63,811 bases of DNA from Nostoc sp. FACHB-280 (GCF_014697615.1 NZ_JACJSD010000042.1:1-63811), one strand, 5' to 3'. Shown: positions 36,475 to 46,385, numbered from the stretch's first letter. Program-made: numbers and translations. Notes: generated from the sequence alone by a model not told the origin.

Positions 36475-39400
36475 AAGCTAGTCTCCACATCAAATCCCGG
36501 TATTATTGGTGTAGTTTCCCCAATCTTTTTAGATTTGGTTTTGGTTGTTTTTTTCTTAGTAGCTTTAGCCTTGGGTTTCTTTTGTGCTGCTTTACCGCCA
36601 AGAATTTCGGCTTGCGATCGTTTTTGGTTAAGGTCGAGTAGGCGTGCTAAAACTTCATCATGCACTTCTTCTGTCCAACGGTAACGCCAAGGTTTTTTGC
36701 GTTGTCGTCCGTTGCTGGTTTCTTCTTCGTCTTCCTCATCGTCGTAGTCTAGCAGGAAGGTGCAGTCGGTGGGGATGTCACTCCAGCCGTAAGCTTCGAG
36801 GACGGCTTTATCCATTGCGGCGTGCAGTGAGCGTAATTTTAGGATATCAGGGTCGCGTTCTTCTGGGTCGTGGAAGCGGTTGTAGGTGTCGGTTAGTCCC
36901 TGGTTGTTGCGAACCATTAACGCGGCGCGGTATTCGTAGTATTCTTTACCTACGGTTTCTAGGGTGGGGTTGGTTTCCCAATTTTCGGGGAAGGGGAATG
37001 TTTCAAAGCAGTCAGATGGGGTATATACAGGGTCATCCTTCATAGTTGATCCTAAGAATAATGCCCACATTTCATGTATACGAGAATGCATTACACAAAA
37101 AGAGGCAAAATCATCAATAGAAAATATTACTATTTTGTGACTAAAAATTATATTTGAAGGTAAAAATGTAAAACTTCTGTATTTACTAGTTTGACAACAG
37201 ACTATCACCTGATTCAGTTCTGTAATAGCTCTAAATAAAGCAGGTGTAGTTTCACCAAAACGCCACCAATAACGTGCGCGTGTTTCACGATTTTGTTTTA
37301 ATCTTGCTGGCTTAACTTTAGCTTCTACAATCTCCATTAAATCAGTATATTGCCGTGCCTCATCTTCGCTCATCTCCCCAAAATTGATAACATAACGGCG
37401 ATGTGCATGAGTTGGACTGCTATTTACTTCTTCACCACCAATATAAGGAAAAATTCTCTCAGCATTTTTTGTATCTTTCTCAATCAAGCGGTGCATTTCT
37501 GCAATGGGTGTTGCTTTTTCATCAGAGTCATCAAAAACAAAACCCTGACCATATATCTTACTACCTAAAAAACTTTTATTGGCATTAGCTAATAATACCA
37601 CCGGATTTTCATTTCCACCAGCATGGAACATAAACGCAGAAATTAGAGAAACTTCTCGATTATCTAATAGCTTTTTGCCTTGATAATTACCTTTAAAAAT
37701 ATTAATTACACTCACAACAACCGCAGCTTGTCCTGCCCATTTTAAACGTTTTTGAGCATGATAAATAGTACCTGAATTTTGACAAATCCATCTTAAACCA
37801 GTGGTACGAGTATCACCTTGAGCAATAGTATTTGTTGCGATTAATCCAAAAGTTCCACCTTGACGTAACAAATCAAATGCTCGACGGAAAAAATAAGCCA
37901 CTAAATCACCATTTCCATGCGATTCAGGATATTGTTCTAAAATCCATGCAAGGTATTCATCTCCAAAATTTGAAGAAATTCTGCTTCCACCCAAAAACGG
38001 TGGATTCCCAATAATTGCATCAAACCCTGGATTTTCTCTATCAAAAACCTCTGGAAACTCAATATCCCAGTTAAATGGAATAATCCCCTTATCTCCACTC
38101 CGCAACCTATTAGCAATTTCCTCCAAACTCTCAGTATCAGCTTGGTGATATCGCCACCTTCTCACCAATTCGGCAATTTCAGTTTCCCTTTCCTCTCGCT
38201 GCTTCTTATTACTTCTTTCAAAAAACGCCGCAATTCTCACATCACCCGTTAACCGCGCTTGGTACAATTCTTGTTCTACTTTGCAGAGATAATCCCGCTT
38301 TTGGTCATCATCAGCATCACTGCGGGTATCCAACGCCTGAATTTCCGCCCGATAAGAACGCGCACGGTCAAGTTGCTCTTTTAAATATGCCAATAGTGGT
38401 AAATCGTAAGTAGCATCCTTCCCAAAAGACCCAATCTGCTCTTTCCTCAACCCTACCAGCGAATCCCCACACTTGAGGGCATGGTCAAGAAATGTAAACG
38501 GTAAATCCTTCGCCAGCGTCACCAACCATAAAGATAACTTCGCCAAATTCACCGCAAACGGGTTTTTATCCACACCATATAAACACCGTTGCGCCACCAA
38601 GCGACGCGCAATTAATAAAGGTTCTTCTTTACCATAATTGCTAATTGTCGCATTCTCGTTGCGATCGCTTTGGTGGGCGGAGCGATCGCTAATTCCCATT
38701 TCCTGGCGGGTATCGTTTTCCTCGCGTTCCCACGCTTCCACCACCTTCTCAGCCAATTGACGACAAGTTTCTACCAAAAACGCACCAGAACCCATCGCCA
38801 AATCACAAACTTTCAAAGATAAAATTTGTTCCGCAGTCGGTTTTTCTCCCAACGCTTCCAACACCGGACGCAGGGTTGTTTCCACAATTGGTTTAGTCAG
38901 TGACCTGGGCGTATAATGCGAACCAGAACGCCTGCGTTCTTCCCCTGGCTGCAAGTACAGCGAACCCACAGTCAATAAATTTGGCGTTTGCCGCGATACC
39001 TTCCGACCTAGTGCGATCGCTATATCTTCCAATGACTGCGCTGCTTTCAGTTCCTTTAGGGCATTACCTGACACCTCGCAATTTGCCAATTCCTTCAGTA
39101 ACTTTTGGCGATCGCCCGATTTCGCTGCCAAAATCGCTGCTACATCAACTACAACCGTTGTAGAAACCTTTGAACCCTTGGGTTTACTGTAAACTCCAAT
39201 ACTGGGACTTTCTGCCCTTTCCACAGCAAAACCCATAATGCCCTCATACACCGAGCCAATTTGCTCCACATCTAGGGATCTATAAGATAGCCGCTCCCCT
39301 TCTAAAATTAGTAATTTTTCTAACAACCGATAAATCACCCCATCGGGGATTCGCGGAGGCTCGATTGCTTGACCCGCCACCCCTTCGGGGTTCGCCAGTC

Positions 39401-40562
39401 CACTCGGCGGCATAGCCGCACGTGTGGCTAGTCTCACAAACTTACTACCGCGTGGGCGACCTTCCAAAAACGCATATTCATCTGGGTCAAAAAGCTGACC
39501 ATGCCGTGCTGGTAAATACTCTGGTGTTTGTCCGCCCCCATCATAAACTAAGCGAAACAAACTCAACAGCCATACCCAGGCCCCATAACGCTGATCCATC
39601 GTGTCGGGGTAGCTTCCAGCATCTTCACGTAGCCGTTCATACAAGCCAGTTACAGAATAGTTACGTTGGTAAATATCGTCTGGTGGCATTAGCCCTTCGT
39701 CCTCAGCGTAGAGCAAAAACACCAGCCGCATCAGCGTAGTGATTAATCCACCGTAAATGTGTTGTGGATCTGTAGCAGCAATTTCACCTAATAACTTACC
39801 ATCAACTGCTGCATCCGCCATTTGAAACCCACGCAGCAGTTCCCACAAAGCATCCAGCACTTGGTTAGCCAAGGTTGTAGAAACTTCCGCTTGGTACTTA
39901 CGGCTGTCTTCCAACAAATTTTTTAAAGAACGACCTGTAGTAGCACTAAACACCCGAAATGCCGATAGCAGCATTTCCATCGCCCCCAAAATCAGCCTTC
40001 CAGAAACCTCACACATCGCCTGCACTGGAAAGGTCAAATGTCCAGAAGACTCGCCCCGTGGTGCATATACCAAACGCAGCAACCCACCATTACACAACAA
40101 ACCTATGGGTATTTGCGTCTCCCGCAGCAACCGCTCAAACTTAGCTTGGGGGCTAGCGTGCCAACCACTGCTAGACTTAGTTAATTCTGGTGCGACTACA
40201 TCCAACTCAGTACCAGGAGAAATTATTTGCACCAAAATCTGCGGCTTGTCGCTATCTAGGTCAGGCACAATATAGGTAGGCGCAAGAATTTCGCTGTAAT
40301 CAGGTAAAGCTATCTCATATTCTGGTGATGGTTTAACAAGGTCGCTCTCAGCCCAGCCTAATACATTAACCGTAAAAGCCTGAAAATCAGCAATCAAGCC
40401 ATCCTCATCAACCGCAGCCAGCAACGATTGTTGCAAATCTACAACATTCCGGTTGACCACCGCCTGCGCCTTCACCAACGCCGGGGGAGATACCACCAAC
40501 CCTACAGGCTGGAGAAAACCCAACCACTCTTTATGTCTGGTGATTTCTGGGTCAATTGCCAT
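36471..40562 (-). CDS. drmMI: DISARM adenine methyltransferase DrmMI
   Basis: A 1363-residue Eco57I/PglX-like N6-adenine methyltransferase. SAM-binding motif I is KVCDLAMGSGAFLVETCR (near 590), the catalytic motif IV is IIGNPPFLGG (near 850), and GSHYTPRSLTKPIVE is the region preceding motif I. In class 1 DISARM this enzyme marks host DNA. The C-terminus is Lys-rich (KKPKAKATKKKTTKTKSKK), probably disordered and DNA-contacting. Two in-frame inserts look like cyanobacterial palindromic repeats: AAMPPSGLANPEGVAGQA near residues 380-405, and a HIP1-containing stretch (SDRSAHQSDRNEN) near 625-640. The 90-nt divergent gap upstream separates it from the GNAT copy B gene. Confidence 0.92.
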   Translation of the reverse strand: MAIDPEITRHKEWLGFLQPVGLVVSPPALVKAQAVVNRNVVDLQQSLLAAVDEDGLIADFQAFTVNVLGWAESDLVKPSPEYEIALPDYSEILAPTYIVPDLDSDKPQILVQIISPGTELDVVAPELTKSSSGWHASPQAKFERLLRETQIPIGLLCNGGLLRLVYAPRGESSGHLTFPVQAMCEVSGRLILGAMEMLLSAFRVFSATTGRSLKNLLEDSRKYQAEVSTTLANQVLDALWELLRGFQMADAAVDGKLLGEIAATDPQHIYGGLITTLMRLVFLLYAEDEGLMPPDDIYQRNYSVTGLYERLREDAGSYPDTMDQRYGAWVWLLSLFRLVYDGGGQTPEYLPARHGQLFDPDEYAFLEGRPRGSKFVRLATRAAMPPSGLANPEGVAGQAIEPPRIPDGVIYRLLEKLLILEGERLSYRSLDVEQIGSVYEGIMGFAVERAESPSIGVYSKPKGSKVSTTVVVDVAAILAAKSGDRQKLLKELANCEVSGNALKELKAAQSLEDIAIALGRKVSRQTPNLLTVGSLYLQPGEERRRSGSHYTPRSLTKPIVETTLRPVLEALGEKPTAEQILSLKVCDLAMGSGAFLVETCRQLAEKVVEAWEREENDTRQEMGISDRSAHQSDRNENATISNYGKEEPLLIARRLVAQRCLYGVDKNPFAVNLAKLSLWLVTLAKDLPFTFLDHALKCGDSLVGLRKEQIGSFGKDATYDLPLLAYLKEQLDRARSYRAEIQALDTRSDADDDQKRDYLCKVEQELYQARLTGDVRIAAFFERSNKKQREERETEIAELVRRWRYHQADTESLEEIANRLRSGDKGIIPFNWDIEFPEVFDRENPGFDAIIGNPPFLGGSRISSNFGDEYLAWILEQYPESHGNGDLVAYFFRRAFDLLRQGGTFGLIATNTIAQGDTRTTGLRWICQNSGTIYHAQKRLKWAGQAAVVVSVINIFKGNYQGKKLLDNREVSLISAFMFHAGGNENPVVLLANANKSFLGSKIYGQGFVFDDSDEKATPIAEMHRLIEKDTKNAERIFPYIGGEEVNSSPTHAHRRYVINFGEMSEDEARQYTDLMEIVEAKVKPARLKQNRETRARYWWRFGETTPALFRAITELNQVIVCCQTSKYRSFTFLPSNIIFSHKIVIFSIDDFASFCVMHSRIHEMWALFLGSTMKDDPVYTPSDCFETFPFPENWETNPTLETVGKEYYEYRAALMVRNNQGLTDTYNRFHDPEERDPDILKLRSLHAAMDKAVLEAYGWSDIPTDCTFLLDYDDEEDEEETSNGRQRKKPWRYRWTEEVHDEVLARLLDLNQKRSQAEILGGKAAQKKPKAKATKKKTTKTKSKKIGETTPIIPGFDVETSL

Positions 40563-40652
40563 CGTTTCTCCTTTACGGTCTTTGAGTCTGGTACAGTTTG
40601 TTTACTTAATCTGATAACATCAAAATCTGCTAATGCACATGATATTGGTGCG
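40563..40652. promoter_or_regulatory. divergent intergenic promoter region, drmMI / GNAT copy B
   Basis: Only 90 nt separate the starts of drmMI (minus) and the GNAT copy B gene (plus). The gap must hold promoters for both, and so link expression of the DISARM operon with the divergent block. I see no clear -35/-10 pair. Confidence 0.35.
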
Positions 40653-41207
40653 ATGCGAACAAAAATACAACTAATTCGCGGTCAAGATAGCATGACCGTG
40701 GAAGCAGATTTAGTAGAATTAGTGCAAAAGCACGTCAATGATTATGCCTCAGAGTGGAAAGAACAATTAAGATTGTACGGACAAGAAGATAAATTTTGGG
40801 ACTGGGAGTTTAAACTTCAGTTCGTTATTCACAGACAGCCAAACCGCGAAGGCTATGCAATTGAGTACGAAGGCAAAACTCAAGGGTTAATGCTGATTGA
40901 AACTCAAATGCACGGTTCGCGTATCAGTGAGGGTAAACGCTTAGTATACATTGATGGAATTGCTTCTGCCCCTTGGAACCGGGAATTTATTCAACGCCCA
41001 CCAAAATTAAAAGGCGTTGGTACTGCACTTTTAGCATTTGCCAGAAACCGCAGTATAGAACTAGGTTACGAGGGTAGAGTTGGGTTGCATTCGCTACCAG
41101 GAGCAGAAGAATTTTATGATAATCAAGGGATGATTGATTTAGGAGAGGATGAAGATTACGAAGACCTAGTTTATTTTGAGTATGGAGTTCGCCGTTCTTC
41201 TGAATAA
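40653..41207 (+). CDS. GNAT-like N-acetyltransferase, copy B
   Basis: A 184-residue paralogue of the 16610-17173 product, collinear throughout. Shared landmarks are KHVNDYASEW, ETQMHGSRIS, LVYIDGIASAP, RPPKLKGVGTALLAFARNRS and YEGRVGLHSLPG, which together make the GNAT core and acetyl-CoA loop. I chose the ATG at 40653 (MRTKIQLIRG) because it matches the copy A start; a longer in-frame start at 40428 would lie inside drmMI. The gene is divergent from drmMI. The partner gene begins 19 nt later. The substrate is unknown. Confidence 0.75.
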   Translation: MRTKIQLIRGQDSMTVEADLVELVQKHVNDYASEWKEQLRLYGQEDKFWDWEFKLQFVIHRQPNREGYAIEYEGKTQGLMLIETQMHGSRISEGKRLVYIDGIASAPWNREFIQRPPKLKGVGTALLAFARNRSIELGYEGRVGLHSLPGAEEFYDNQGMIDLGEDEDYEDLVYFEYGVRRSSE

Positions 41208-41225
41208 GGTAGCGAGGTGAAGTTA

Positions 41226-41762
41226 ATGAATCAGGAAGAACCTAATTATATTCAAAGCACTTTTAATCAAGAAAATGCAGTAAATCCGATGGATTTATTA
41301 TTTGATGAAAAATGGTTGAGAAAAGCTGTAGAAGCAGAAGATAAAGTGGGTGGTAATATTGGTGCTGGATTGGATTGGGGTTCTGGATTTGGCGACCTCA
41401 TGCTTAACTTTGAACTTTTAGGACGTTTAACAACTTTACGGGTTTCTCTTAATCGAGAAGTGCGGTTGCTGCTGAATAATTGGAATTTAGGAACAGCTAC
41501 AAAAATTGCGGTAAAAACTGCAAGAGATAGATTACTTCAAAGATTAAGACTACCTACACCAGAAGTCAGAGAACAGATACTCATTGTTTTAGGAAAAGAT
41601 GAACTTTATGGCGAAGAGTTTATCTCTAATCGAGAGATACTGCGCGAATTGCTGGCGGTGTTGTTGAAACAAGAAGATTGGGAAACTATTGCAGCAGTTG
41701 CAGCAGATTCATTAAAAGAGACAATTATGTATCAAGTTTCTGTTGAAAAAATTTCAGCATAA
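41226..41762 (+). CDS. partner protein of GNAT module, copy B
   Basis: A paralogue of the 16074-16613 product (about 178 residues) with shared IGAGLDWGSG, LLGRLTTLRVSLNRE and GEEFISNREILRELLAVLL. The ATG at 41226 has a gaggtgaag ribosome site 5 nt upstream; the GTG at 41217 is an alternative. It is predicted soluble and helical, of unknown family. As in copy A it directly follows the GNAT gene. Confidence 0.72.
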   Translation: MNQEEPNYIQSTFNQENAVNPMDLLFDEKWLRKAVEAEDKVGGNIGAGLDWGSGFGDLMLNFELLGRLTTLRVSLNREVRLLLNNWNLGTATKIAVKTARDRLLQRLRLPTPEVREQILIVLGKDELYGEEFISNREILRELLAVLLKQEDWETIAAVAADSLKETIMYQVSVEKISA

Positions 41763-41779
41763 GTCATAAATTTAAATAG

Positions 41780-41899
41780 ATGAATTCATCCATAACTGAT
41801 TTAACTACCAACCAGCAAACTTTTATAGTAAATGATATCCCCACTCGCTTACATAAGTTAGCAGAAAACGTAATTTGCTGGATTGGAGAAATTTTATGA
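41780..41899 (+). CDS. short ORF, 39 aa, coupled to the nuclease-like gene
   Basis: The ORF begins MNSSITDLTTNQQTFIVND and continues IPTRLHKLAENVICWIGEIL. Its TGA overlaps the ATG of the next gene (ATGA at 41896-41899), the usual arrangement for translational coupling. The FIVNDIPTRLxxLAxN pattern is, as far as I recall, seen at the N-terminus of longer small cyanobacterial proteins, so it may be a truncated member. Low certainty. Confidence 0.35.
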   Translation: MNSSITDLTTNQQTFIVNDIPTRLHKLAENVICWIGEIL

Positions 41900-42510
41900 G
41901 TCGTCCACCATTACTAGACCCAAATCGCTCATATACTTTTAGCAATTACTTTGAATTAGGGTTTGCAGTTGATGATTTAGTAGCTGAATTTGGTTATTCA
42001 TTCGAGCGTAAATTTCTGGAATTACCACAATATTCAGGCTCATTAGACAGACTTGCCGAACTAAAACAACGAATTGAAGAAGTATTACCTTTTGTAGATT
42101 TAGAAAACGAAGCTACTCGCAGGGAAATTTTAATTGCACCGATTGTTACTGATTTAATTCATTATTCCCACGCTAAATTACGAATAGAATATAATATTAA
42201 AGTTGATAATAAACTCCAAGGTAATTTGGACTATTATCTACGAACAACAACAAATTTAATTGTGATTGAAGCCAAGCAAGCAGATATAAATAGGGGATTT
42301 ATACAACTAGCCACTGAGATGATAGCTCTCGATAAATGGACTGATTCTACACAAGCTGAAATATTAGGAGCAGTAACTACAGGTAATGTTTGGCAATTTG
42401 GTAGATTAAATAGACAAAAACAAAGTATTGAACAAGCAATTAACCTTTATCGAGTCACTGAAGAATTGGAAGTTGTGGTCAGAACGTTGCTGGCTGCACT
42501 GATGAATTAA
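41896..42510 (+). CDS. PD-(D/E)XK nuclease-like protein
   Basis: A 204-residue protein from the ATG at 41896 (MSRPPLLDPNRSYTF). It carries a PD-(D/E)XK-like pattern: LQGNLDYYLRTT, then LIVIEAKQADINRGF, giving the D and ExK residues on adjacent strands. This resembles the restriction-endonuclease-like domain of cyanobacterial Uma2- or type I-like families. It lies convergent to drmD (4-nt overlap at 42507-42510), downstream of the GNAT pair. A DNA cleavage role is inferred from the motif only. The enzyme could equally be a scaffold if the acidic residues are not arranged as I think. Confidence 0.6.
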   Translation: MSRPPLLDPNRSYTFSNYFELGFAVDDLVAEFGYSFERKFLELPQYSGSLDRLAELKQRIEEVLPFVDLENEATRREILIAPIVTDLIHYSHAKLRIEYNIKVDNKLQGNLDYYLRTTTNLIVIEAKQADINRGFIQLATEMIALDKWTDSTQAEILGAVTTGNVWQFGRLNRQKQSIEQAINLYRVTEELEVVVRTLLAALMN

Positions 42511-45500
42511 CCGCTAACTGGATACAAATAAACTATACCTACAGGCTCGACCCGTACCGCCTTCACTTCATAAATTGCTTCAATTCGTGCTGGTTCGCGT
42601 ACCAACTCTTGGGCTAACATATTTAGCCGCTTATCCCAATGGCGACGGTCTGCTTCTAACTGACGCAACTCTTCTTCAGGAAATAATGACAGCTGTAGGG
42701 GTTGTTCGGTTTCTTGTTTAGTTTTGAAAATGCGATCGCGTTGTTCTTCTAAAATTTTCTTCATTTCCTCAGCTTCTTTTTGTCCCCTTGCTGTCAGCTT
42801 TTTCTTAGCGCGTTCAGCTAGTACCTCTGCGCGTTTGTGTAAATGTGGTGTCAACTCTCCCACATCCTGAGATGTAGCTTGACATAAGCGTTGTCTTACT
42901 GATGTGGGAACCTCTCGCAATCGGGGAGAAGCTAAGGAAGTTTCCAATAAAGCTAAAACATCATCTTTTTGTCCTTCTGGTAAAGCTTGTAACTTTTTAC
43001 GCCCTCTAGTTACTGGGTCTGACCACTCCGCAGCCACAGCAATTACTTCATCATGTAATCTAGTAGCGCGATCGCCATATAGAGATAAGCGTCCTAAAAT
43101 TAACACTTTGGGTAAAGGTTCATCCGTGAGACACACGCAAGCACGAGTTAATTCATCATGGGTAAAACCTTGCGATAAAAAGCGTCCCAGCAATCGCTGT
43201 ACCAATCGGTGTTCCAAATGCAAGTGAACTACATCGCCATCCAAAGTACCTGAGTCACGGAAAATTACCGGACGAATAGGAGCTTCCCGCCGCCATTCCC
43301 AAGGTTTTTGACCGTGTTTTCGCGGTATTCTTAAGGTATCAAGGGTACTAGCCCAGGTGGGGTCTGCTCCCAAGCGTTGGTTAAGAGATGGTACTATCCA
43401 ACGTGCAGTAGTAGGGTCATTAGCTGCCTCATTAGCATCCACAGGTGCAAGCGAACTGACTCCCAAAATTTCCAAGGAAGCGGAAATAGCATCCCGAAAA
43501 TGGCGGTCATCCAATCCCAACCAATCCTGGGAAGTTTTGAGCATTTCTTGAAGTTGTGCTACTTGGTTAACCAATTGCTCCTTCCTGAGTCTAATTTCCT
43601 CCAGTTCTTCATCAACTACTTGGGAGAAAGCGTTGGCTTGAGTTTCAGACTGGTCTACTTTTTTAATCACCTCAGCAATTGAATTTGCTTGTTCATGGCG
43701 AATCCCCCCTTCCAGCAATCTTGATAAATTCTTCTCTACTACTGGCGAAAGGCTACCCAGTTCTTTTTGTATAGTTGCTGTCTTTTTAATTAAGATATCT
43801 AATACTCGGTCTTCGGCTCGCTGTGGCAGTGCAAAATAGTAACAGCGAACAATAGGCGATCGTTGCAGTTTTCTGTCAATCCGCCCGTTGCGCTGTTCCA
43901 TACGGCTGGGATTCCAGGGAACATCAAAGTGGAACAAATCAGCACAGTTATTTTGTAAGTTTACCCCCTCCCGTGCTGCGTCGGTGGCAATAAGGATACG
44001 TAGAGGATGACGAGACGGGTCAGTATTAAAAGCAAGTTTGATTGCTTCTCGACGTTCTTCGCTCATACCACCATGAAATACATCGATACGTTCATGCTCT
44101 CGGTCTGAGCCTGCAATCAACGCTTCTAATTGTTGTTGGAGGTAACGTTTTGTATCTGTATACTCAGTAAATATAATTACTCGGCGGTCATTCCAAGTAG
44201 CCCCTGGTTCGCCCAAATCTGGACACAGATTACTACGAATCCAATTTTCTAGTTCTTTGATGCGGGGGTCTGGCTGATAACGTGCAGCATTTGCAGTCTC
44301 AGACATTTCTTCTAGTAGTTCTAGTTCGCGGGCTGTAAGTGCAGAGGTCGTAACTTGACTAGTCGCTGCTATCATCTGAGCATCTTCTTCTGCCTGTACT
44401 TCTATTTCGTCCAGTTCAGCGCGGTCATCATCAGCACCTGGAGGTTCCCATAGTAGCGGTAAATTACGTGACAATTTAGTTGTATTAGAAGTAGAAGCAG
44501 CTTGCTTTTCAATTGCAGTACGATGCACCTTTAAAGTTCTAGCAAATGCTTCGATAGAGGAGAGTAGGCGTTTTTGCAGAGAAGTGACAACAAGCATCGC
44601 TGACTTTTGAGTGGATTTGGATGTATCTTTTAACCGCTCCTCACGTAGTTGGCGATATTCTTGTAACAATCGAGACAGCTTTAACTCTGGAGCATTTGCA
44701 GGTAGCCCATCAATAACTATGGGAATAACTTGGCGATTAGGAAAATCTTCTCCTATTTCCCGGAGGTCGCGTTTTAATCGCCTTACCATCACAGTATCAA
44801 GTAGTTTTGGGTTGCGAACGGGTACGCCTCGACAAAACCGTTGTGGGTCAAGAATTTCTAGTAATGCGGCAAAGCTGTTAGAGTGGCCGTTGTGGGGAGT
44901 GGCAGACAGAAACAGCTTATGCTCAAACCGAGGTGCTAAGTCACGGACAGTTCGTGTCAGTTGAGAATCAACAGCATATTTGGCACCACTTGCTGGGGCG
45001 GCGTTATGAGCCTCATCAAGTATCAGCATTGATGCAGCAGAAAAATCACCTAACCAATCACGTAATGGTGCAGCATAGGTTTCATCTCGGAGTAGCGCAT
45101 GAGAAATAATAAAGCGGTTGTGCGTTGTCCAAGGGTTAATTCCATAGCCACGTTCTTGGCGACGGGAGGCAACAAACTCCCGATCAAAAATCATAAAAGT
45201 GAGTCCAAATCGGCTCTCCATTTCATCGCGCCATTGTCGTACCACCGATGGGGGACAGGAAATGATCACGCGCCTCACTTTTTGGCGCATCAACATTTCA
45301 CGCAGGATCAGCCCAGCTTCAATGGTTTTTCCTAAACCAACATCATCAGCAATAAACAAAGCCACTCTAGGCATCAGTAAAGCTTTACGTAGCGGCTCTA
45401 GCTGATAAGCTTTTACCTCAATTCCAGCTCTGTAAGGTGCTTGAAATAATTTTGGGTCTATTGAGGTAACACAGTTCCAACGCAATGTGTGCAGATAAGC

Positions 45501-45749
45501 AGAAAATAGCCGTGCATCGTCAAATCCTCGGCTGGCAACTACATCCCAATTAGTTGCACTTATGTACTGAGCATCAACTTCTCTCTCCCACAAAACTTCC
45601 AGAGGAGCTCCTAGTGCATCGTCATCTAGACACGAAAGGCGAACTAAGGTGTCTTCCTCAGCAGACGGCCCAAGAACTACATCTTCTACAAGATACTGTC
45701 GGGAGCGTACCCGAACGATTTGTCCGGCTTCAAGGTTGATTGCTGGCAT
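42507..45749 (-). CDS. drmD: DISARM SNF2-type helicase DrmD
   Basis: A 1080-residue SNF2/RapA-like helicase. Walker A is ADDVGLGKTIEAGL (near 140), the DEAH box is MLILDEAHNAAP, motif III is FLSATPHNGHSNSF, and the C-terminal lobe has DAAREGVNLQNNCADL and WNPSRMEQRNGRIDR. It also has an acidic linker (DDDRAELDEIEVQAEEDAQ) near 440 and a long C-terminal coiled-coil region. DrmD marks class 1 DISARM. It is separated from drmMI by the divergent GNAT/nuclease block on the opposite strand, and so must have its own promoter in the 45750-46370 gap. Confidence 0.93.
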   Translation of the reverse strand: MPAINLEAGQIVRVRSRQYLVEDVVLGPSAEEDTLVRLSCLDDDALGAPLEVLWEREVDAQYISATNWDVVASRGFDDARLFSAYLHTLRWNCVTSIDPKLFQAPYRAGIEVKAYQLEPLRKALLMPRVALFIADDVGLGKTIEAGLILREMLMRQKVRRVIISCPPSVVRQWRDEMESRFGLTFMIFDREFVASRRQERGYGINPWTTHNRFIISHALLRDETYAAPLRDWLGDFSAASMLILDEAHNAAPASGAKYAVDSQLTRTVRDLAPRFEHKLFLSATPHNGHSNSFAALLEILDPQRFCRGVPVRNPKLLDTVMVRRLKRDLREIGEDFPNRQVIPIVIDGLPANAPELKLSRLLQEYRQLREERLKDTSKSTQKSAMLVVTSLQKRLLSSIEAFARTLKVHRTAIEKQAASTSNTTKLSRNLPLLWEPPGADDDRAELDEIEVQAEEDAQMIAATSQVTTSALTARELELLEEMSETANAARYQPDPRIKELENWIRSNLCPDLGEPGATWNDRRVIIFTEYTDTKRYLQQQLEALIAGSDREHERIDVFHGGMSEERREAIKLAFNTDPSRHPLRILIATDAAREGVNLQNNCADLFHFDVPWNPSRMEQRNGRIDRKLQRSPIVRCYYFALPQRAEDRVLDILIKKTATIQKELGSLSPVVEKNLSRLLEGGIRHEQANSIAEVIKKVDQSETQANAFSQVVDEELEEIRLRKEQLVNQVAQLQEMLKTSQDWLGLDDRHFRDAISASLEILGVSSLAPVDANEAANDPTTARWIVPSLNQRLGADPTWASTLDTLRIPRKHGQKPWEWRREAPIRPVIFRDSGTLDGDVVHLHLEHRLVQRLLGRFLSQGFTHDELTRACVCLTDEPLPKVLILGRLSLYGDRATRLHDEVIAVAAEWSDPVTRGRKKLQALPEGQKDDVLALLETSLASPRLREVPTSVRQRLCQATSQDVGELTPHLHKRAEVLAERAKKKLTARGQKEAEEMKKILEEQRDRIFKTKQETEQPLQLSLFPEEELRQLEADRRHWDKRLNMLAQELVREPARIEAIYEVKAVRVEPVGIVYLYPVSG

Positions 45750-46385
45750 TTTGTCCTACATAAGTACAATGGCACTTTGCGTTTTATCATCCGAAAGGCA
45801 TTGCTGCCATAGCATACACACCTAAAGTACCGGACTTCTCACCTAGTGTTAGTTATAAATTTTACCACTAGCTGTCCGTGAAACGCAGCAATATCAGACG
45901 ATTATATTTTAATCTCAGACTATGGTAAAGCGTGGCATTTTGCTATCAAACCCATTGTTTTAGCAACTTGCAATCAAATAACTTCAAGATTTGACAAACA
46001 TCCTGTATTTGGAGTTATTAAAATTTTGGCATTACAAGATTAAACCTGAAACTTTACAGATAGAAAAGTAACAGTTGATTTTGATGTAAATCATTTCACT
46101 TTTGGCTATGAATTTCTGTTAGAGTGCTTTTTTCTCAAAAAAGTTGTTTTTTCATTTTTTTACTCATATATACAAACGTGCTTGCATTATCAACAGGCAG
46201 TATGTAACTTGGCTAGTGTGCAGTTTATTTGGAGATAGGTTGAAATATAGATGTATTTGAGTTGAGCTATACCTGTACTAAACTGGCATATTTGGTAAAT
46301 TATTTTTTAATCTACAAGCAATTTAGTAATGTGCTAGTTTAATTCGCTTCTCATTGATGTTGTCTTTTACTTGGAATTGAGTTTG
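45750..46385. other. AT-rich intergenic region between drmD and the transfer-like cluster
   Basis: I see no gene here. It should contain the drmD promoter (minus) and the promoter of the plus-strand cluster. A CTTTTTT/AAAAAAG stem with a 3-nt CTC loop followed by T-rich sequence (46129-46162) is a possible terminator. A stretch at 46098-46123 resembles part of the MITE-like element at 28038-28069 (acttttggctat, then ctgttaga), but the match is short. Confidence 0.4.

Noticed and set aside
38900-39739. Plus-strand ORFs antisense to drmMI
   Set aside because: They lie fully inside a well-supported gene and show no recognisable domains.
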